Source: CBFIGX01 sp965662265
Lineage (GTDB): Bacteria; Bacteroidota; Bacteroidia; Flavobacteriales; UBA7430
Direction: 5' to 3'
Assembly: GCA_965662265.1 (NCBI GenBank)
Contig: CBFIGX010000005.1
Location: forward strand, 108,575-172,574
DNA: 64,000 bases
Made by a program: the position numbers and the translations under genes. This document shows positions 18,415-27,427 of the stretch, piece by piece (the stretch's first letter is position 1; the number at the start of each line of letters is the position of its first letter). The notes under the pieces were generated by a model, which worked only from the letters and a program-made list of their open reading frames with translations, was not told the DNA's origin and did no database searches.

Positions 18415-20286
18415 ATGAAAAAACTTCAACTATTATCTGGTGCTCTTTTGATAGCATCACTAAGTTTTGCTCAGTCTTCAGTTAAAAGAACTGTAAGCAC
18501 AGACAAAACATTTACTAAAACATCACCAAATAATGTGGTAAACACAAAGTCTCAAGCATCATTGTGGTCTGATGATTTTTCTGACCCAAGTACTTGGGTT
18601 ATCGATCATGATGCAACCGCATGTGATTTAGATTGGCAAATCGGAATGGACTTAGAGGCTACAGGTAGTTATGCGATCTCTACAATAATGTCTACTTCTT
18701 ATGACAATGGATGTGCTATGATTGATTCAGATCTATATGGTGGTGCAGAAGGTGGATCTGATGTAGAAGACTCTTGGTTTACTACAGCAAATCCTATTGA
18801 TTTATCAGCACACGCTAATGTTGTACTTAAATTTGAAACGTGGTACAGATCATACAACTCTGAGCGATGTTTCATTGTAACAAGTACAAATAATACAGAC
18901 TGGCCAGACCTTACTCCTGACTTTGATGCAAGTACAAATCCAAATGTATACGAAGCATTCCCAGGAATATCAGGAAATTCAGGATCCGAAGTTGCTTCAA
19001 ATCCTTACGAAGCTAAAGTTAACATCAGTCCTTCTGCAGGTGGTGAATCTCAAGTTTGGGTTCGTTTCCACTGGACTGGAACATGGGGGTATGCATGGTT
19101 TGTAGATGATGCTTCTATTGTTGAACAACCAGCAAATGAACTAGAATTACTTTCAGGTTGGGCTTACACTTATGATGGTACTGAATACGGAAGAACACCA
19201 CAGTCTCAACTTAGTGACACTCTTGGTTTAGGTGGACAAGTGTTCAACTTTGGTTCAGCAGATCAATCTAATGTAACTCTATCGACATCTATTTTAGATG
19301 CTAACCAAAATGAAGTAGCTTCAATAGACGAAACAGTAACACTACTTGAGTCAGACTCAACATACACATTTGATAATTTAGTAGGTGGTTTAAGTTTAAC
19401 TCAAGGGCTATATTCTGTTAATGCTGAAATATCTTATGATGGTACAGATTCTGACGAGTCTAACAATACTTACACAAGAAACTTTGAAGTAACTGATGAT
19501 TTATACTCTTTAGATGGTATTGGGGTATATGAATCAACTAGCTTAGGAACTATCGGTTCATCAAGTACAGCTAATGGAAATATTATCATGGCAAAATACC
19601 ACATCATTGAAGAAACAACTGTTAATGGATTTGAAGTACTTATTAGCTCTACAGGATCAGATGCTGGTGCGGTATTGTACCCATTCTTAAAAGAAGAACA
19701 AGATTTCATTAATGCCGACGGAACCTTTAATCAAGAAACAGATATGTTTGCTGGCCGGATTGCTGAAAACCAAAGTGGTGTAGATGTTGAACAATGGAAC
19801 GTAGACAATGGTACTGTTTATGCACCATTAGATGATGTTGTAACACTTCAGCCTGGAACTTACTATGCTTGTGTTGAATTGAGTGCCCCTGACAATGGTG
19901 GGATTTATATCATTGATGATGAAACAGTTGTTCAACCATGGAATGCAAGTATTTACTACGCAGCTGACGACAACATGGTTTACTCGAACGGTGAAGCAGT
20001 AGCAATTCGTTTAGCACTTAGAGAGTATGTTTCTATAGAAGAAACATCTAACAAGATGTTTACCGTATCTCCTAATCTTACAAGTGGAGTATTTACTGTA
20101 AATTCTCCATTAAGCGCAAACTACTCTATTAACGTAGTTAATGTATTAGGTGAGGTGGTTTCATCAAGAACAATAACTGGCGACCTTAATGAAACATTTG
20201 ATTTATCAAATCTTAATGCAGGTTTATACTTTGTCAAAGTATCTAATGGTACTAACGAAAATGTACAAAGAGTAATTATCAAATAA
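18415..20286 (+). CDS. T9SS-secreted protein with choice-of-anchor J-like domain
   Basis: A 623-residue secreted protein. It has an N-terminal signal peptide (MKKLQLLSGALLIASLSFAQ). Around residues 45-240 there is a choice-of-anchor J-like jelly-roll (SLWSDDFSDPSTWVIDH ... FETWYRSYNSERCFIVTS ... AWFVDDASIVEQ). Further beta-rich modules follow. A C-terminal T9SS type A sorting domain occupies about 550-623 (VVNVLGEVVSSRTI ... LNAGLYFVKVSNG ... QRVIIK). The protein is acidic and Asn/Ser/Thr-rich, as expected of exported surface cargo. No catalytic motif is visible, so adhesion or peptide/glycan binding is only a guess. Codon use is more GC-balanced and regular than its neighbours, perhaps because it is highly expressed. 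Confidence 0.85.
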   Translation: MKKLQLLSGALLIASLSFAQSSVKRTVSTDKTFTKTSPNNVVNTKSQASLWSDDFSDPSTWVIDHDATACDLDWQIGMDLEATGSYAISTIMSTSYDNGCAMIDSDLYGGAEGGSDVEDSWFTTANPIDLSAHANVVLKFETWYRSYNSERCFIVTSTNNTDWPDLTPDFDASTNPNVYEAFPGISGNSGSEVASNPYEAKVNISPSAGGESQVWVRFHWTGTWGYAWFVDDASIVEQPANELELLSGWAYTYDGTEYGRTPQSQLSDTLGLGGQVFNFGSADQSNVTLSTSILDANQNEVASIDETVTLLESDSTYTFDNLVGGLSLTQGLYSVNAEISYDGTDSDESNNTYTRNFEVTDDLYSLDGIGVYESTSLGTIGSSSTANGNIIMAKYHIIEETTVNGFEVLISSTGSDAGAVLYPFLKEEQDFINADGTFNQETDMFAGRIAENQSGVDVEQWNVDNGTVYAPLDDVVTLQPGTYYACVELSAPDNGGIYIIDDETVVQPWNASIYYAADDNMVYSNGEAVAIRLALREYVSIEETSNKMFTVSPNLTSGVFTVNSPLSANYSINVVNVLGEVVSSRTITGDLNETFDLSNLNAGLYFVKVSNGTNENVQRVIIK

Positions 20287-20308
20287 TGATATTTATTAGA
20301 ACTAGAAC

Positions 20309-20341
20309 AAAAAAAAGACTCCAAAATGGAGTCTTTTTTTT
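20309..20341. terminator. Bidirectional intrinsic terminator
   Basis: A 7-bp perfect stem (GACTCCA / TGGAGTC) with an AAA loop is flanked by A8 on the left and T8 on the right. It can therefore terminate both the T9SS protein gene (plus) and the mlaEF-type operon (minus), which converge here. Confidence 0.9.
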
Positions 20342-20356
20342 GCTTTTTAATTACGT

Positions 20357-21103
20357 TTATTTCTGGATGCGCTTAAATAATTCTGAAGAAAACATAAAGT
20401 GTTGTAATTCTTTGTTCTTAGATTCATCAATATCATGCTTAGTGCCTTCCCAACAATTAAAACCATCTTTGATAAATAATATTTTTTCGCCAATCTCAAT
20501 AACTGAATTCATGTCATGTGTGTTTATAACAGTAGTCATCTGGTACTCTTGAGTGAGTTCGAGCAGTAAGTTATCAATTAACGTAGCCGTATAAGGATCT
20601 AAACCAGAATTTGGCTCATCACAAAACAGATATTTCGGATTTAAGACAATAGCTCTTGCAATGGCTACTCTTTTATTCATACCCCCACTAATCTCAGATG
20701 GAAATAATTTGTTGACATTCTCTAAATTAACACGTTTCAAACAAAAGTTAACACGATCTAACTGGTCTGATTTATTCATGTTAGAAAACATTTGTAATGG
20801 AAACATAACGTTTTCTTCAACAGTCATAGAGTCAAAAAGTGCACCCCCTTGAAATACCATTCCAATTTCTTTACGTATCTGTTTTAATTTACTAGTTGAC
20901 ATGGTAACAATATTAGTCCCATCAAAATATATAGATCCATTATCTGGCTTGTAAATCCCAAGTAAGCATTTTAAAAGAACTGTTTTTCCAGAGCCACTTT
21001 GACCAATTACAAGATTTGTTACCCCTTTATCATACTCAAATGAAATATCTTTTAATATGTGCTTGCCCCCAAAACTTTTATTAATTCTATCAACAACAAT
21101 CAT
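20357..21103 (-). CDS. mlaF: ABC transporter ATP-binding protein, MlaF-type
   Basis: A 248-residue ATPase of the retrograde phospholipid/Mce transporter family. Walker A is GQSGSGKTV (residues 34-42), the signature is EISGGMNKRVAIARAI with the Mla-type GGM, Walker B is YLFCDEPNSGLDP, and the H-loop is in VINTHDMNSV. Its start codon overlaps the stop of the MlaE-like permease gene by 1 bp (TAATG). In Bacteroidota this pair works with an MlaD/MCE protein encoded nearby or elsewhere; no MCE-domain gene is seen here. It ends 15 bp before the bidirectional terminator. Confidence 0.9.
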   Translation of the reverse strand: MIVVDRINKSFGGKHILKDISFEYDKGVTNLVIGQSGSGKTVLLKCLLGIYKPDNGSIYFDGTNIVTMSTSKLKQIRKEIGMVFQGGALFDSMTVEENVMFPLQMFSNMNKSDQLDRVNFCLKRVNLENVNKLFPSEISGGMNKRVAIARAIVLNPKYLFCDEPNSGLDPYTATLIDNLLLELTQEYQMTTVINTHDMNSVIEIGEKILFIKDGFNCWEGTKHDIDESKNKELQHFMFSSELFKRIQK

Positions 21104-21858
21104 TAATTTAACAAAATTTGAGTTAATATATAGTTCAGAACTATAATAACTACAGAACTAAACACAACAGCTTTTGTACTTGATTTACCAACTTCTAATG
21201 CACCTCCTTTGGTATAATAACCAAAATATGATGAAATACTCGCAATAAAAAAGGCAAACAAAACTGTTTTAATAATGGCATATAAGGCCTTAAAAGGAAC
21301 AAATGAATATTGTAATCCCATTATAAAATCTGATGATGAACATTCTCCAGAGACCAAGCCTGCAGCCCATCCTCCAACAATTCCTACAATCATACTTACA
21401 ACAATAAGTAATGGGTTAAAAAACATAAGTGCAAATATTTTAGGACGCACTAAAAATGCAGCTGGATTAACCCCCATTACTTCCAAAGCATCAATTTGCT
21501 CGGTAACTCTCATTGTACCTATGCTAGAGGCTATATTTGAACCCACCTTACCTGCAAGCAGTAAGCTTATAATGGTTGGTGAAAATTCTAAGATAATTGC
21601 ATCTCTGGTAGCGTAGCCTAACAGATAATTAGGAAGCCAACTTCCTTCCATATTCGCTGCTGTCTGTAAGGTAACTACAGCGCCTACGAATAAAGATACA
21701 AATATGACAAACAACAATGACTTTAGTCCCAAATCATAAATTTCTTGAATGAGTAGCTTTGATAATACCGATCGTCGCTCAGGTTTTCTAAAAACATCGA
21801 TGTTAAACAAAATAAATTTCCCTAAAGCCCTAATGAAGCTCATAAATTCAATATTCAA
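21103..21858 (-). CDS. mlaE: MlaE-family ABC transporter permease
   Basis: A 251-residue inner-membrane permease. The family core GSNIASSIGTMRVTEQIDALEVMGVNPAAFLVRPKIFAL (here split for reading: GTMRVTEQIDALEVMG, then NPAAFLVRPK) lies at about residues 115-150 and is diagnostic of MlaE/TGD1 permeases. About five to six hydrophobic segments are present. It is immediately upstream of the MlaF-like ATPase with a 1-bp overlap. The likely role is phospholipid traffic between inner and outer membranes. Met6 is an alternative start. Confidence 0.92.
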   Translation of the reverse strand: MNIEFMSFIRALGKFILFNIDVFRKPERRSVLSKLLIQEIYDLGLKSLLFVIFVSLFVGAVVTLQTAANMEGSWLPNYLLGYATRDAIILEFSPTIISLLLAGKVGSNIASSIGTMRVTEQIDALEVMGVNPAAFLVRPKIFALMFFNPLLIVVSMIVGIVGGWAAGLVSGECSSSDFIMGLQYSFVPFKALYAIIKTVLFAFFIASISSYFGYYTKGGALEVGKSSTKAVVFSSVVIIVLNYILTQILLN

Positions 21859-21921
21859 ATTTTAAGTGTAAATTTACCGAATACTTAATTAACAACCATC
21901 ATTATAAATCATATATACGAT

Positions 21922-22056
21922 ATGAAGGTGCAATACAAATTGTTTTTTATTCTTTTTATATCAAGTTTAACTCTTAACTCATGTGCTTCGCTTAAAGGTT
22001 GTGACTGTCCTGGATTAGGTCAAAAAGTGAACACCAGTACTGATATTAAAGCTTAA
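21922..22056 (+). CDS. Tiny lipoprotein with C-x-C-P motif (44 aa)
   Basis: A 44-residue frame, ATG 21922 to TAA 22056. It starts with MKVQYKLFFILFISSLTLNSC, a good lipoprotein signal peptide with lipobox LNSC. The mature part is only about 24 residues: a CASLKGCDCPG stretch, then polar sequence ending DIKA. The three close Cys residues (C-x5-C-x-C) plus Pro-Gly look deliberate. Similar tiny Cys-containing lipoproteins occur in Flavobacteriales, from memory. It is divergent from mlaE, and manC begins 5 bp after its stop, so the two are probably co-transcribed. Function unknown. Confidence 0.6.
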   Translation: MKVQYKLFFILFISSLTLNSCASLKGCDCPGLGQKVNTSTDIKA

Positions 22057-22061
22057 ATTAT

Positions 22062-23147
22062 ATGAATTCAAATAACTACGCTGTAATAATGGCCGGCGGA
22101 ATTGGTAGTAGATTCTGGCCTATGAGTAGAACCAAACTTCCAAAACAATTTATTGATATTTTAGGAACAGGTAGCACTCTCATTCAACAAACATTTAACA
22201 GATTATCTAAAATATGTCCTAAAGAAAATATATTAATTGTAACAAACGAAAAGTACAAAAATTTAGTTCTTGACCAACTTGAAGTCACGCAAAATCAAGT
22301 TTTATGTGAGCCTATGATGAGAAATACTGCTCCATGCGTTGCTTATGCGGCATTTAAAATTCATAAACTAAATCCAAATGCAACGATGATTGTTGCCCCA
22401 TCAGATCATCTTATTCTTGACGAAGATGAATTTATTAGATGTGTAGAACATTCATTTATTGTCACCAATAAAAATGATATTCTAATAACTTTAGGCATGC
22501 AACCCAATAGGCCTGATACTGGTTATGGCTATATACAATATAGAGAAGATACTTTAAGCACCGACTCTAGATTTAAAAAAGTTAAAACATTTACAGAAAA
22601 ACCAAATTTAGAATTAGCCCAGGAATTCATTAAAAGTGGTGACTTTTTATGGAATTCGGGAATATTTATTTGGTCTGTAAAAAGTATCCTTAATAGATTT
22701 CATAAAGACTTAAAAGATCTATACGACACCTTTACCCAAGGGGCTCATTTTTTGAATACAAATCAAGAAAATCATTTCATCAACACATCTTATCCTAACA
22801 TGAAAAATATTTCAATAGATGTTGGTATTATGGAAAAAGCAGATAATGTATACGTTATGCCTGCTAATTTTGGTTGGAGTGACTTAGGAACTTTTGGCTC
22901 ACTATATACGCTCATACAAAAAGATAATAATGACAATGCCCTAGTAAGCAAAAATGTAATGACTTATAACTCTAGTAAAAATATAGTTCATTCTAGTAAA
23001 AATAAATTGGTCGTACTCGACGGGCTTGACAATTATATTATTGTAGATCAAAAAGATGTTCTCCTTATATGCAAAAAAGAAAATGAACAATTGATAAAGC
23101 AATATATGAATGATACAAAATCTCAAAAAGGAGATACTTACACATAA
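22062..23147 (+). CDS. manC: Mannose-1-phosphate guanylyltransferase
   Basis: A 361-residue nucleotidyltransferase that makes GDP-mannose from mannose 1-phosphate and GTP, for cell-surface glycans. The nucleotide loop GGIGSRFWPMSRTKLPKQF begins at residue 12, followed by PSDHLI, TGYGYIQY, TFTEKP and the NFGWSDLGTF block. It lacks the C-terminal phosphomannose isomerase domain of bifunctional ManC, so it is the short ManC/RfbM form common in Bacteroidota. It starts 5 bp after the tiny lipoprotein gene and ends 6 bp before the DUF389 gene, suggesting one transcript. Confidence 0.93.
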   Translation: MNSNNYAVIMAGGIGSRFWPMSRTKLPKQFIDILGTGSTLIQQTFNRLSKICPKENILIVTNEKYKNLVLDQLEVTQNQVLCEPMMRNTAPCVAYAAFKIHKLNPNATMIVAPSDHLILDEDEFIRCVEHSFIVTNKNDILITLGMQPNRPDTGYGYIQYREDTLSTDSRFKKVKTFTEKPNLELAQEFIKSGDFLWNSGIFIWSVKSILNRFHKDLKDLYDTFTQGAHFLNTNQENHFINTSYPNMKNISIDVGIMEKADNVYVMPANFGWSDLGTFGSLYTLIQKDNNDNALVSKNVMTYNSSKNIVHSSKNKLVVLDGLDNYIIVDQKDVLLICKKENEQLIKQYMNDTKSQKGDTYT

Positions 23148-23153
23148 AAAGTT

Positions 23154-24584
23154 ATGATAGATAACAAATCGAAAAGTCAATCAGATTCTGAGTCGGATGA
23201 ACCAACAAATAAAGTAGGTTTACTAACTCAATTGAGAAAAACAATCTCTGAATTATTAAGAACTTTTAAAGAAACATTAAAGTTTAATGATGAATTTATT
23301 GACCATAAGGAAGTACGATCCAACATTATAAAAGATATAAGCTTCAAAGGATATAATGTTTGGATACTCATCTGTTCTATTCTCATTTGCTCGATTGGAT
23401 TAAATATTAATTCTACACCTGTAGTAATCGGAGCCATGTTAATTTCTCCATTAATGGGTCCAATTTTGGGCTTAGGTCTATCTATTGGTACTAACGACCT
23501 AGAAAACTTAAAATCATCTTTAAAAAATATATTTATCGCTTTAGGTGTTAGTTTACTGACTTCGACAATCTTTTTCATTCTTAGTCCATTAAATGATGCG
23601 CAATCTGAATTACTTGCACGTACGCAACCAACATTTTTAGATGCCTTAATTGCTGTAAGTGGAGGTCTTGCGGGTATAATAGCTATGAGTCGAAAAGATG
23701 CAAGTAATGTTATCCCTGGAGTTGCAATTGCAACTGCTTTAATGCCGCCTATATGTACTGCCGGATATGGACTTGCAAATGGCAATATGACTTTTTTCCT
23801 CGGTGCACTTTATCTTTTTTTACTGAATTCTGTTTTTATTAGTATCGCTACGCTTGTAATTGTTAGATACCTTCACTTTCCTTATATATCATTTGTTAAT
23901 GTAACTACAGAAAAAAGGGTAAAACGTTATATTTTAATTGTAAGTGCTGTCATAATAATCCCAAGTGCTTATTTATTCTTTGAAGTAACTCAAGAATCGA
24001 TATTCCAATCTAGGGCTGACAAATATCGACAAGAAACAATAATCTACAAGGGCTCCGAAGTCATTAATCAAAAATATAATTATAATAAAAATGGTTCGAC
24101 CATAGAAATATTTTTAATAGGCACACAAATCCCCGAGGATGTTATTTGGGCTTGGGAACAAGAATTAAGCAACTATGATCTTACTAAAACAGAGTTAAAA
24201 ATAATCCAAAATAAAGACAACAGTGAAGAACTAGCAGGTAGTATTAGCCAGCAAGTGAAAGCAGGAATTATCGAAGACTTATATAAAAAGAATTACCAAA
24301 AACTAAATCTTAAAAACCAAACTATTGACAGTTTAGCAAAACAAGTTATAAAACTTAAGGGTGATAGCATCAATTGGACCCAACTTCAAAAAGAAATCTT
24401 CATACAATATGACCAATTGGAAGAGCTAACTTTAGGACAGTCAATTCGAATTGATAGTAGTAGAATAGACACCATATTTATTTTAGCTCCAATTTGGGAA
24501 GGCAACCAACGAAATGAACAACTTAAACAATGGCTCCAAATAAGGCTAAATAAAAATAACTTAGAATTAATTGATTCAAATTAA
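23154..24584 (+). CDS. DUF389 (TIGR00341-like) membrane protein
   Basis: A 476-residue protein. Residues ~1-60 are soluble; 60-265 carry about six membrane segments containing the family hallmark INSTPVVIGAMLISPLMGPILGLG, then VSGGLAGIIAMSR and VAIATALMPPICTAGYGLA. The remaining ~210 residues are soluble, probably periplasmic (EIFLIGTQIPEDVIWAWEQEL and a coiled-coil-like Lys/Gln-rich stretch). DUF389 proteins are widespread and have no settled function. It follows manC by 6 bp. The C-terminal extension is longer than in the minimal family members. Confidence 0.88.
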   Translation: MIDNKSKSQSDSESDEPTNKVGLLTQLRKTISELLRTFKETLKFNDEFIDHKEVRSNIIKDISFKGYNVWILICSILICSIGLNINSTPVVIGAMLISPLMGPILGLGLSIGTNDLENLKSSLKNIFIALGVSLLTSTIFFILSPLNDAQSELLARTQPTFLDALIAVSGGLAGIIAMSRKDASNVIPGVAIATALMPPICTAGYGLANGNMTFFLGALYLFLLNSVFISIATLVIVRYLHFPYISFVNVTTEKRVKRYILIVSAVIIIPSAYLFFEVTQESIFQSRADKYRQETIIYKGSEVINQKYNYNKNGSTIEIFLIGTQIPEDVIWAWEQELSNYDLTKTELKIIQNKDNSEELAGSISQQVKAGIIEDLYKKNYQKLNLKNQTIDSLAKQVIKLKGDSINWTQLQKEIFIQYDQLEELTLGQSIRIDSSRIDTIFILAPIWEGNQRNEQLKQWLQIRLNKNNLELIDSN

Positions 24585-24620
24585 TTTTAAGAAAATAGAT
24601 TTCTTACGAATCTTTATATT

Positions 24621-24628
24621 TATTTTTG
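24621..24628 (+). promoter_or_regulatory. Predicted -7 element for cyoE operon
   Basis: TATTTTTG matches TAnnTTTG and ends 22 bp before the TTG start codon at 24651. This spacing supports that start. No clean -33 TTG is present. Confidence 0.45.
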
Positions 24629-24650
24629 CATTAAGAAATCAAACACTATC

Positions 24651-25532
24651 TTGAAAAGCAAGATTAAAGATTACAGCCAGTTAGCTAAAATTAGATTGTC
24701 GAGTACAGTTGTTTTCTCTTCAGTTGCAGGCTATCTTTTAGCAGTTGACCATATTGATTGGCAAATACTCATCATGTTAGTTGTGGGTGGATTTATGGTT
24801 GTTGCCTCATCTAATGGCTTCAATCAAGTTTACGAAAGAGATACAGACAAGTTAATGGATAGAACTAAGGAAAGGCCTTTACCTACTGGGAGAATTAACA
24901 GTACCGAGGGGTTACTTTTTTCAACTATTTTTGGTGTAATTGGCATGATTATCTTGTATCAAATTAACGCTAAGTCGGCTATCTTCGGAGCTGCAGCTTT
25001 AATTTTGTATGCTGCTGTTTACACACCACTAAAAACGCAAAGTCCAATAGCCGTATTCGTAGGTGCTTTCCCAGGTGCCATTCCATTTATGCTGGGTTGG
25101 GTTGCAGCTACAAATAATTTTGGCATAGAACCTGGCACACTCTTCGCCATACAGTTTCTATGGCAATTTCCACATTTTTGGGCTATTGCATGGTTACTAG
25201 ATGACGACTACAAAAAAGCAGGTATTAGAATGCTCCCTTCTGGAAGTAAAGACAAAAGAACAGCATTTCAATCCATGCTTTATACCATTTGGCTAATCCC
25301 CGTATCTATTTTACCTTTAATATTTCCATATATTGGTATTGAAAGTAAGTTATTATTAAGCCCTATTAGTGCTATTATTATTATTATTATGGGTGTTTAC
25401 TTATATAAGAAAAGTGCTGATTTATTAAAGTTTTGCGATCAAGTATCCGCAAAAAAATTAATGCTTGGAAGTCTAATATATCTCCCAGTAGTCCAAATTA
25501 TTTACATCATCGACAAATACGTATTTCAATAA
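24651..25532 (+). CDS. cyoE: Heme O synthase (protoheme IX farnesyltransferase), TTG start
   Basis: A 293-residue UbiA-superfamily membrane enzyme that farnesylates heme B for heme-copper oxidases. The diagnostic motif NQVYERDTDKLMDRTKERPLP is at about residues 63-83, followed by YTPLKTQSPIAVFVGAFPGAIP, the WQFPHFWAIAWL block and DDDYKKAGIRMLP. The start codon is TTG: no in-frame ATG precedes the first membrane helix, the next Met (~residue 40) lies inside conserved sequence, and a -7 box sits 22 bp upstream. The next gene begins 2 bp after the stop. It heads the cytochrome oxidase accessory operon. Confidence 0.94.
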   Translation: MKSKIKDYSQLAKIRLSSTVVFSSVAGYLLAVDHIDWQILIMLVVGGFMVVASSNGFNQVYERDTDKLMDRTKERPLPTGRINSTEGLLFSTIFGVIGMIILYQINAKSAIFGAAALILYAAVYTPLKTQSPIAVFVGAFPGAIPFMLGWVAATNNFGIEPGTLFAIQFLWQFPHFWAIAWLLDDDYKKAGIRMLPSGSKDKRTAFQSMLYTIWLIPVSILPLIFPYIGIESKLLLSPISAIIIIIMGVYLYKKSADLLKFCDQVSAKKLMLGSLIYLPVVQIIYIIDKYVFQ

Positions 25533-25534
25533 CT

Positions 25535-26104
25535 ATGAAAAAAGAGATTCAAATCGACAAAAGAAAAACGAGAAAACCCCTTTTAGTCATTTCGTTAATT
25601 AGCATTGTAATGCTTTTTATCGGTTTTACATCGGGTTATATTGTAAGAAAAGCGGAAGGAAACTGGCTTGATTTCAGTATGCCAGATGCCTTTTTTATGA
25701 GTACGGTCGTGATCATCCTAAGTAGTTTAACTATTCACAAAAGTTTGTCTGCAGCTAAAATCAACAACTTTGCTTTGGTAAAACGTTATTTAGGAATAAC
25801 ATTAACTCTTGGCCTACTATTTACATTTTTACAAATATTAGGTTGGTCTCAACTTAATGAAATTGGTGTTTATTTTACCGGAGAAAATAGTAATCCTGCA
25901 GGATCTTTTGTTTACGTCATAACGCTTGTCCATTTACTTCACCTTATAGCTGGCATTATTTCAATAATTGTAATGTATTATAATGCAAAAAGAGAGTTGT
26001 ACAGTCAAGAAGATACTTTAGGCTTAGAATTAGGTGTTATATTTTGGCATTTTTTAGATGGACTTTGGATTTATCTCTTCTTATTTTTTATCGTAACTCG
26101 ATAA
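25535..26104 (+). CDS. Cytochrome c oxidase subunit III (short form)
   Basis: A 189-residue heme-copper oxidase subunit III with five hydrophobic segments and no N-terminal pair of helices. Family features are FMSTVVIILSSLTIHKS, PAGSFVYVITLVHLLHLIAG and the closing IFWHFLDGLWIYLFLFF. The frame is open upstream to 25433, but ATG 25535 is the right start: it is 2 bp after the cyoE stop, and the extra upstream codons are just cyoE read in another frame. It is followed by a second, longer subunit III gene, a duplication typical of Bacteroidota caa3/cbb-type oxidase loci. Subunits I and II are not in the window. Confidence 0.9.
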   Translation: MKKEIQIDKRKTRKPLLVISLISIVMLFIGFTSGYIVRKAEGNWLDFSMPDAFFMSTVVIILSSLTIHKSLSAAKINNFALVKRYLGITLTLGLLFTFLQILGWSQLNEIGVYFTGENSNPAGSFVYVITLVHLLHLIAGIISIIVMYYNAKRELYSQEDTLGLELGVIFWHFLDGLWIYLFLFFIVTR

Positions 26105-26160
26105 ATATTTAGAAATAATATAAAAAAGTAATTAACCCTGTAGTAATACAATTTAAGACT

Positions 26161-26190
26161 TTTGTCTTTTAATGGAAAGACTTATCTTTG
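26161..26190 (+). promoter_or_regulatory. Predicted promoter upstream of the long subunit III gene
   Basis: TTTG (26161-26164), then 18 bp, then TATCTTTG (26183-26190), a good -33/-7 pair. It lies in the 156-bp spacer between the two subunit III genes, about 70 bp before the ATG at 26261, and would allow the second half of the operon to be expressed separately. A short AAGAC/GTCTT hairpin precedes it. Confidence 0.55.
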
Positions 26191-26260
26191 CATTGTGTAA
26201 AAGGCTTTTTCGATACAAAGCGATAAAAAAAGAACAATATAATACAATCTAAAACTTAGC

Positions 26261-27085
26261 ATGGGAGCAAAATCAACTACTCAAAGCGTTTGGAGAGGTG
26301 GCGTAAAACCATTTGACGCTAGTTATGGTAAAATGATGATGTGGTTTTTCTTATTAACAGATGCACTTACATTCTCAGGGTTTCTAGGAGCTTACGGATT
26401 TGCTCGTTTTAAGTATGGTGATATTTGGCCTGTTGCAGAAGAAGTATTTACTCACTTCCCCGGAATAGAGGGCGATCAACCACTACTCTATGTAGCTCTG
26501 ATGACTTTTATTCTTATCATGAGTTCTGTTACTATGGTATTAGCAGTTCATCACGGTAAGAGAATGGAAACTAACAAAGTTGCTTGGTGGATGGGCTTAA
26601 CTATTATTGGTGGTATTGTTTTCTTGGGGTCTCAGGCATGGGAATGGATGCACTTTATCCATGGTACTGCTGAAGGAGCTCTCAAATTAGCCGATGGAAG
26701 TATTGCTCATGTAATTGCAGCAGGCACCGACATTCTTGGTCAAACTTATAATTACGATGTATTTAAAATAGGAGCTAAAAATTATATTACTGACCCAGCA
26801 TTAATAAAAACGCTGTCTGAAACTGCAGAACAAGTATATGGTGCAAATATGACAGTTAATGAATATGGTCTACCTCAATTTGCTAACTATTTCTTCTTTA
26901 TCACTGGATTCCATGGATTCCACGTATTTACGGGAGTAATACTAAATATTATTGTTTTTATAAATGTTCTATTTGGCACATATGAAAAGAGAGGGCATTA
27001 TGAAATGGTTGAAAAAGTTGGATTGTATTGGCACTTTGTAGACTTAGTTTGGGTATTCGTATTTACTTTCTTCTACTTAGTATAA
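26261..27085 (+). CDS. Cytochrome c oxidase subunit III (long form)
   Basis: A 274-residue second subunit III. It shows MMMWFFLLTDALTFSGFLGAYGFARF at the N-terminus, VTMVLAVHHGKRM, the SQAWEW(M)HF motif around residue 130, then FFFITGFHGFHVFTGVI and the ending YWHFVDLVWVFVFTFFYLV. A soluble insertion of about 60 residues (roughly 140-205) separates the helices before FFFITG. It is probably an integral part of the terminal oxidase together with the 189-residue form and subunit IV, which follows after 48 bp. Confidence 0.93.
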   Translation: MGAKSTTQSVWRGGVKPFDASYGKMMMWFFLLTDALTFSGFLGAYGFARFKYGDIWPVAEEVFTHFPGIEGDQPLLYVALMTFILIMSSVTMVLAVHHGKRMETNKVAWWMGLTIIGGIVFLGSQAWEWMHFIHGTAEGALKLADGSIAHVIAAGTDILGQTYNYDVFKIGAKNYITDPALIKTLSETAEQVYGANMTVNEYGLPQFANYFFFITGFHGFHVFTGVILNIIVFINVLFGTYEKRGHYEMVEKVGLYWHFVDLVWVFVFTFFYLV

Positions 27086-27133
27086 TTCTTGGCTATTAAA
27101 ACAAATTAAGAAAAACTTCACACATTCAAAGAT

Positions 27134-27427
27134 ATGTCACACGATAACCACGGAGGAACAAAACAAATTTGGTTGGTATTTTGGATTCTATTAATACTTA
27201 CCGCTGTAGAAGTAGCATTAGGGATATATAAGCCTGTTAGTTACGAAATACTAAAATGGACTTTTATTATACTTACACTTATTAAAGCATACTATATCAT
27301 AGCTTATTTTATGCACGTAAATCACGAGCGTAAAAACTTTGTGTGGACATTAGCACTACCTACCTTCATACTCATTCCATTTTTGCTATTTATATTACTC
27401 ACAGAAGCTAGTGATCTAATTTTATAA
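27134..27427 (+). CDS. Cytochrome c oxidase subunit IV family protein
   Basis: A 97-residue protein with three hydrophobic helices, matching the bacterial COX4/CtaF-type subunit: IWLVFWILLILTAVEVALG, then FIILTLIKAYYIIAYFMHVNHE, then LPTFILIPFLLFILL. The YFMH..HE segment is typical. Its stop overlaps the start of the next gene by one base (TAATG). It is a small oxidase subunit that aids assembly of the core. Confidence 0.92.
   Translation: MSHDNHGGTKQIWLVFWILLILTAVEVALGIYKPVSYEILKWTFIILTLIKAYYIIAYFMHVNHERKNFVWTLALPTFILIPFLLFILLTEASDLIL

Noticed and set aside
20287..20552. Short plus-strand frame starting in the terminator region
   Set aside because: It runs through the hairpin and then antisense to the MlaF gene; no sign of real coding.
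21275..21616. 113-residue frame on the plus strand
   Set aside because: Lies fully antisense to the MlaE-family permease, whose conserved core is certain; the antisense frame shows no recognisable domain.
23228..23785. 185-residue frame on the minus strand
   Set aside because: Antisense to the conserved membrane core of the DUF389 gene. Its composition mirrors the hydrophobic codons of the real gene.
25433..25534. Upstream extension of the short subunit III gene
   Set aside because: This part is cyoE sequence read in another frame. The ATG at 25535 follows the cyoE stop by 2 bp and gives the proper N-terminus.
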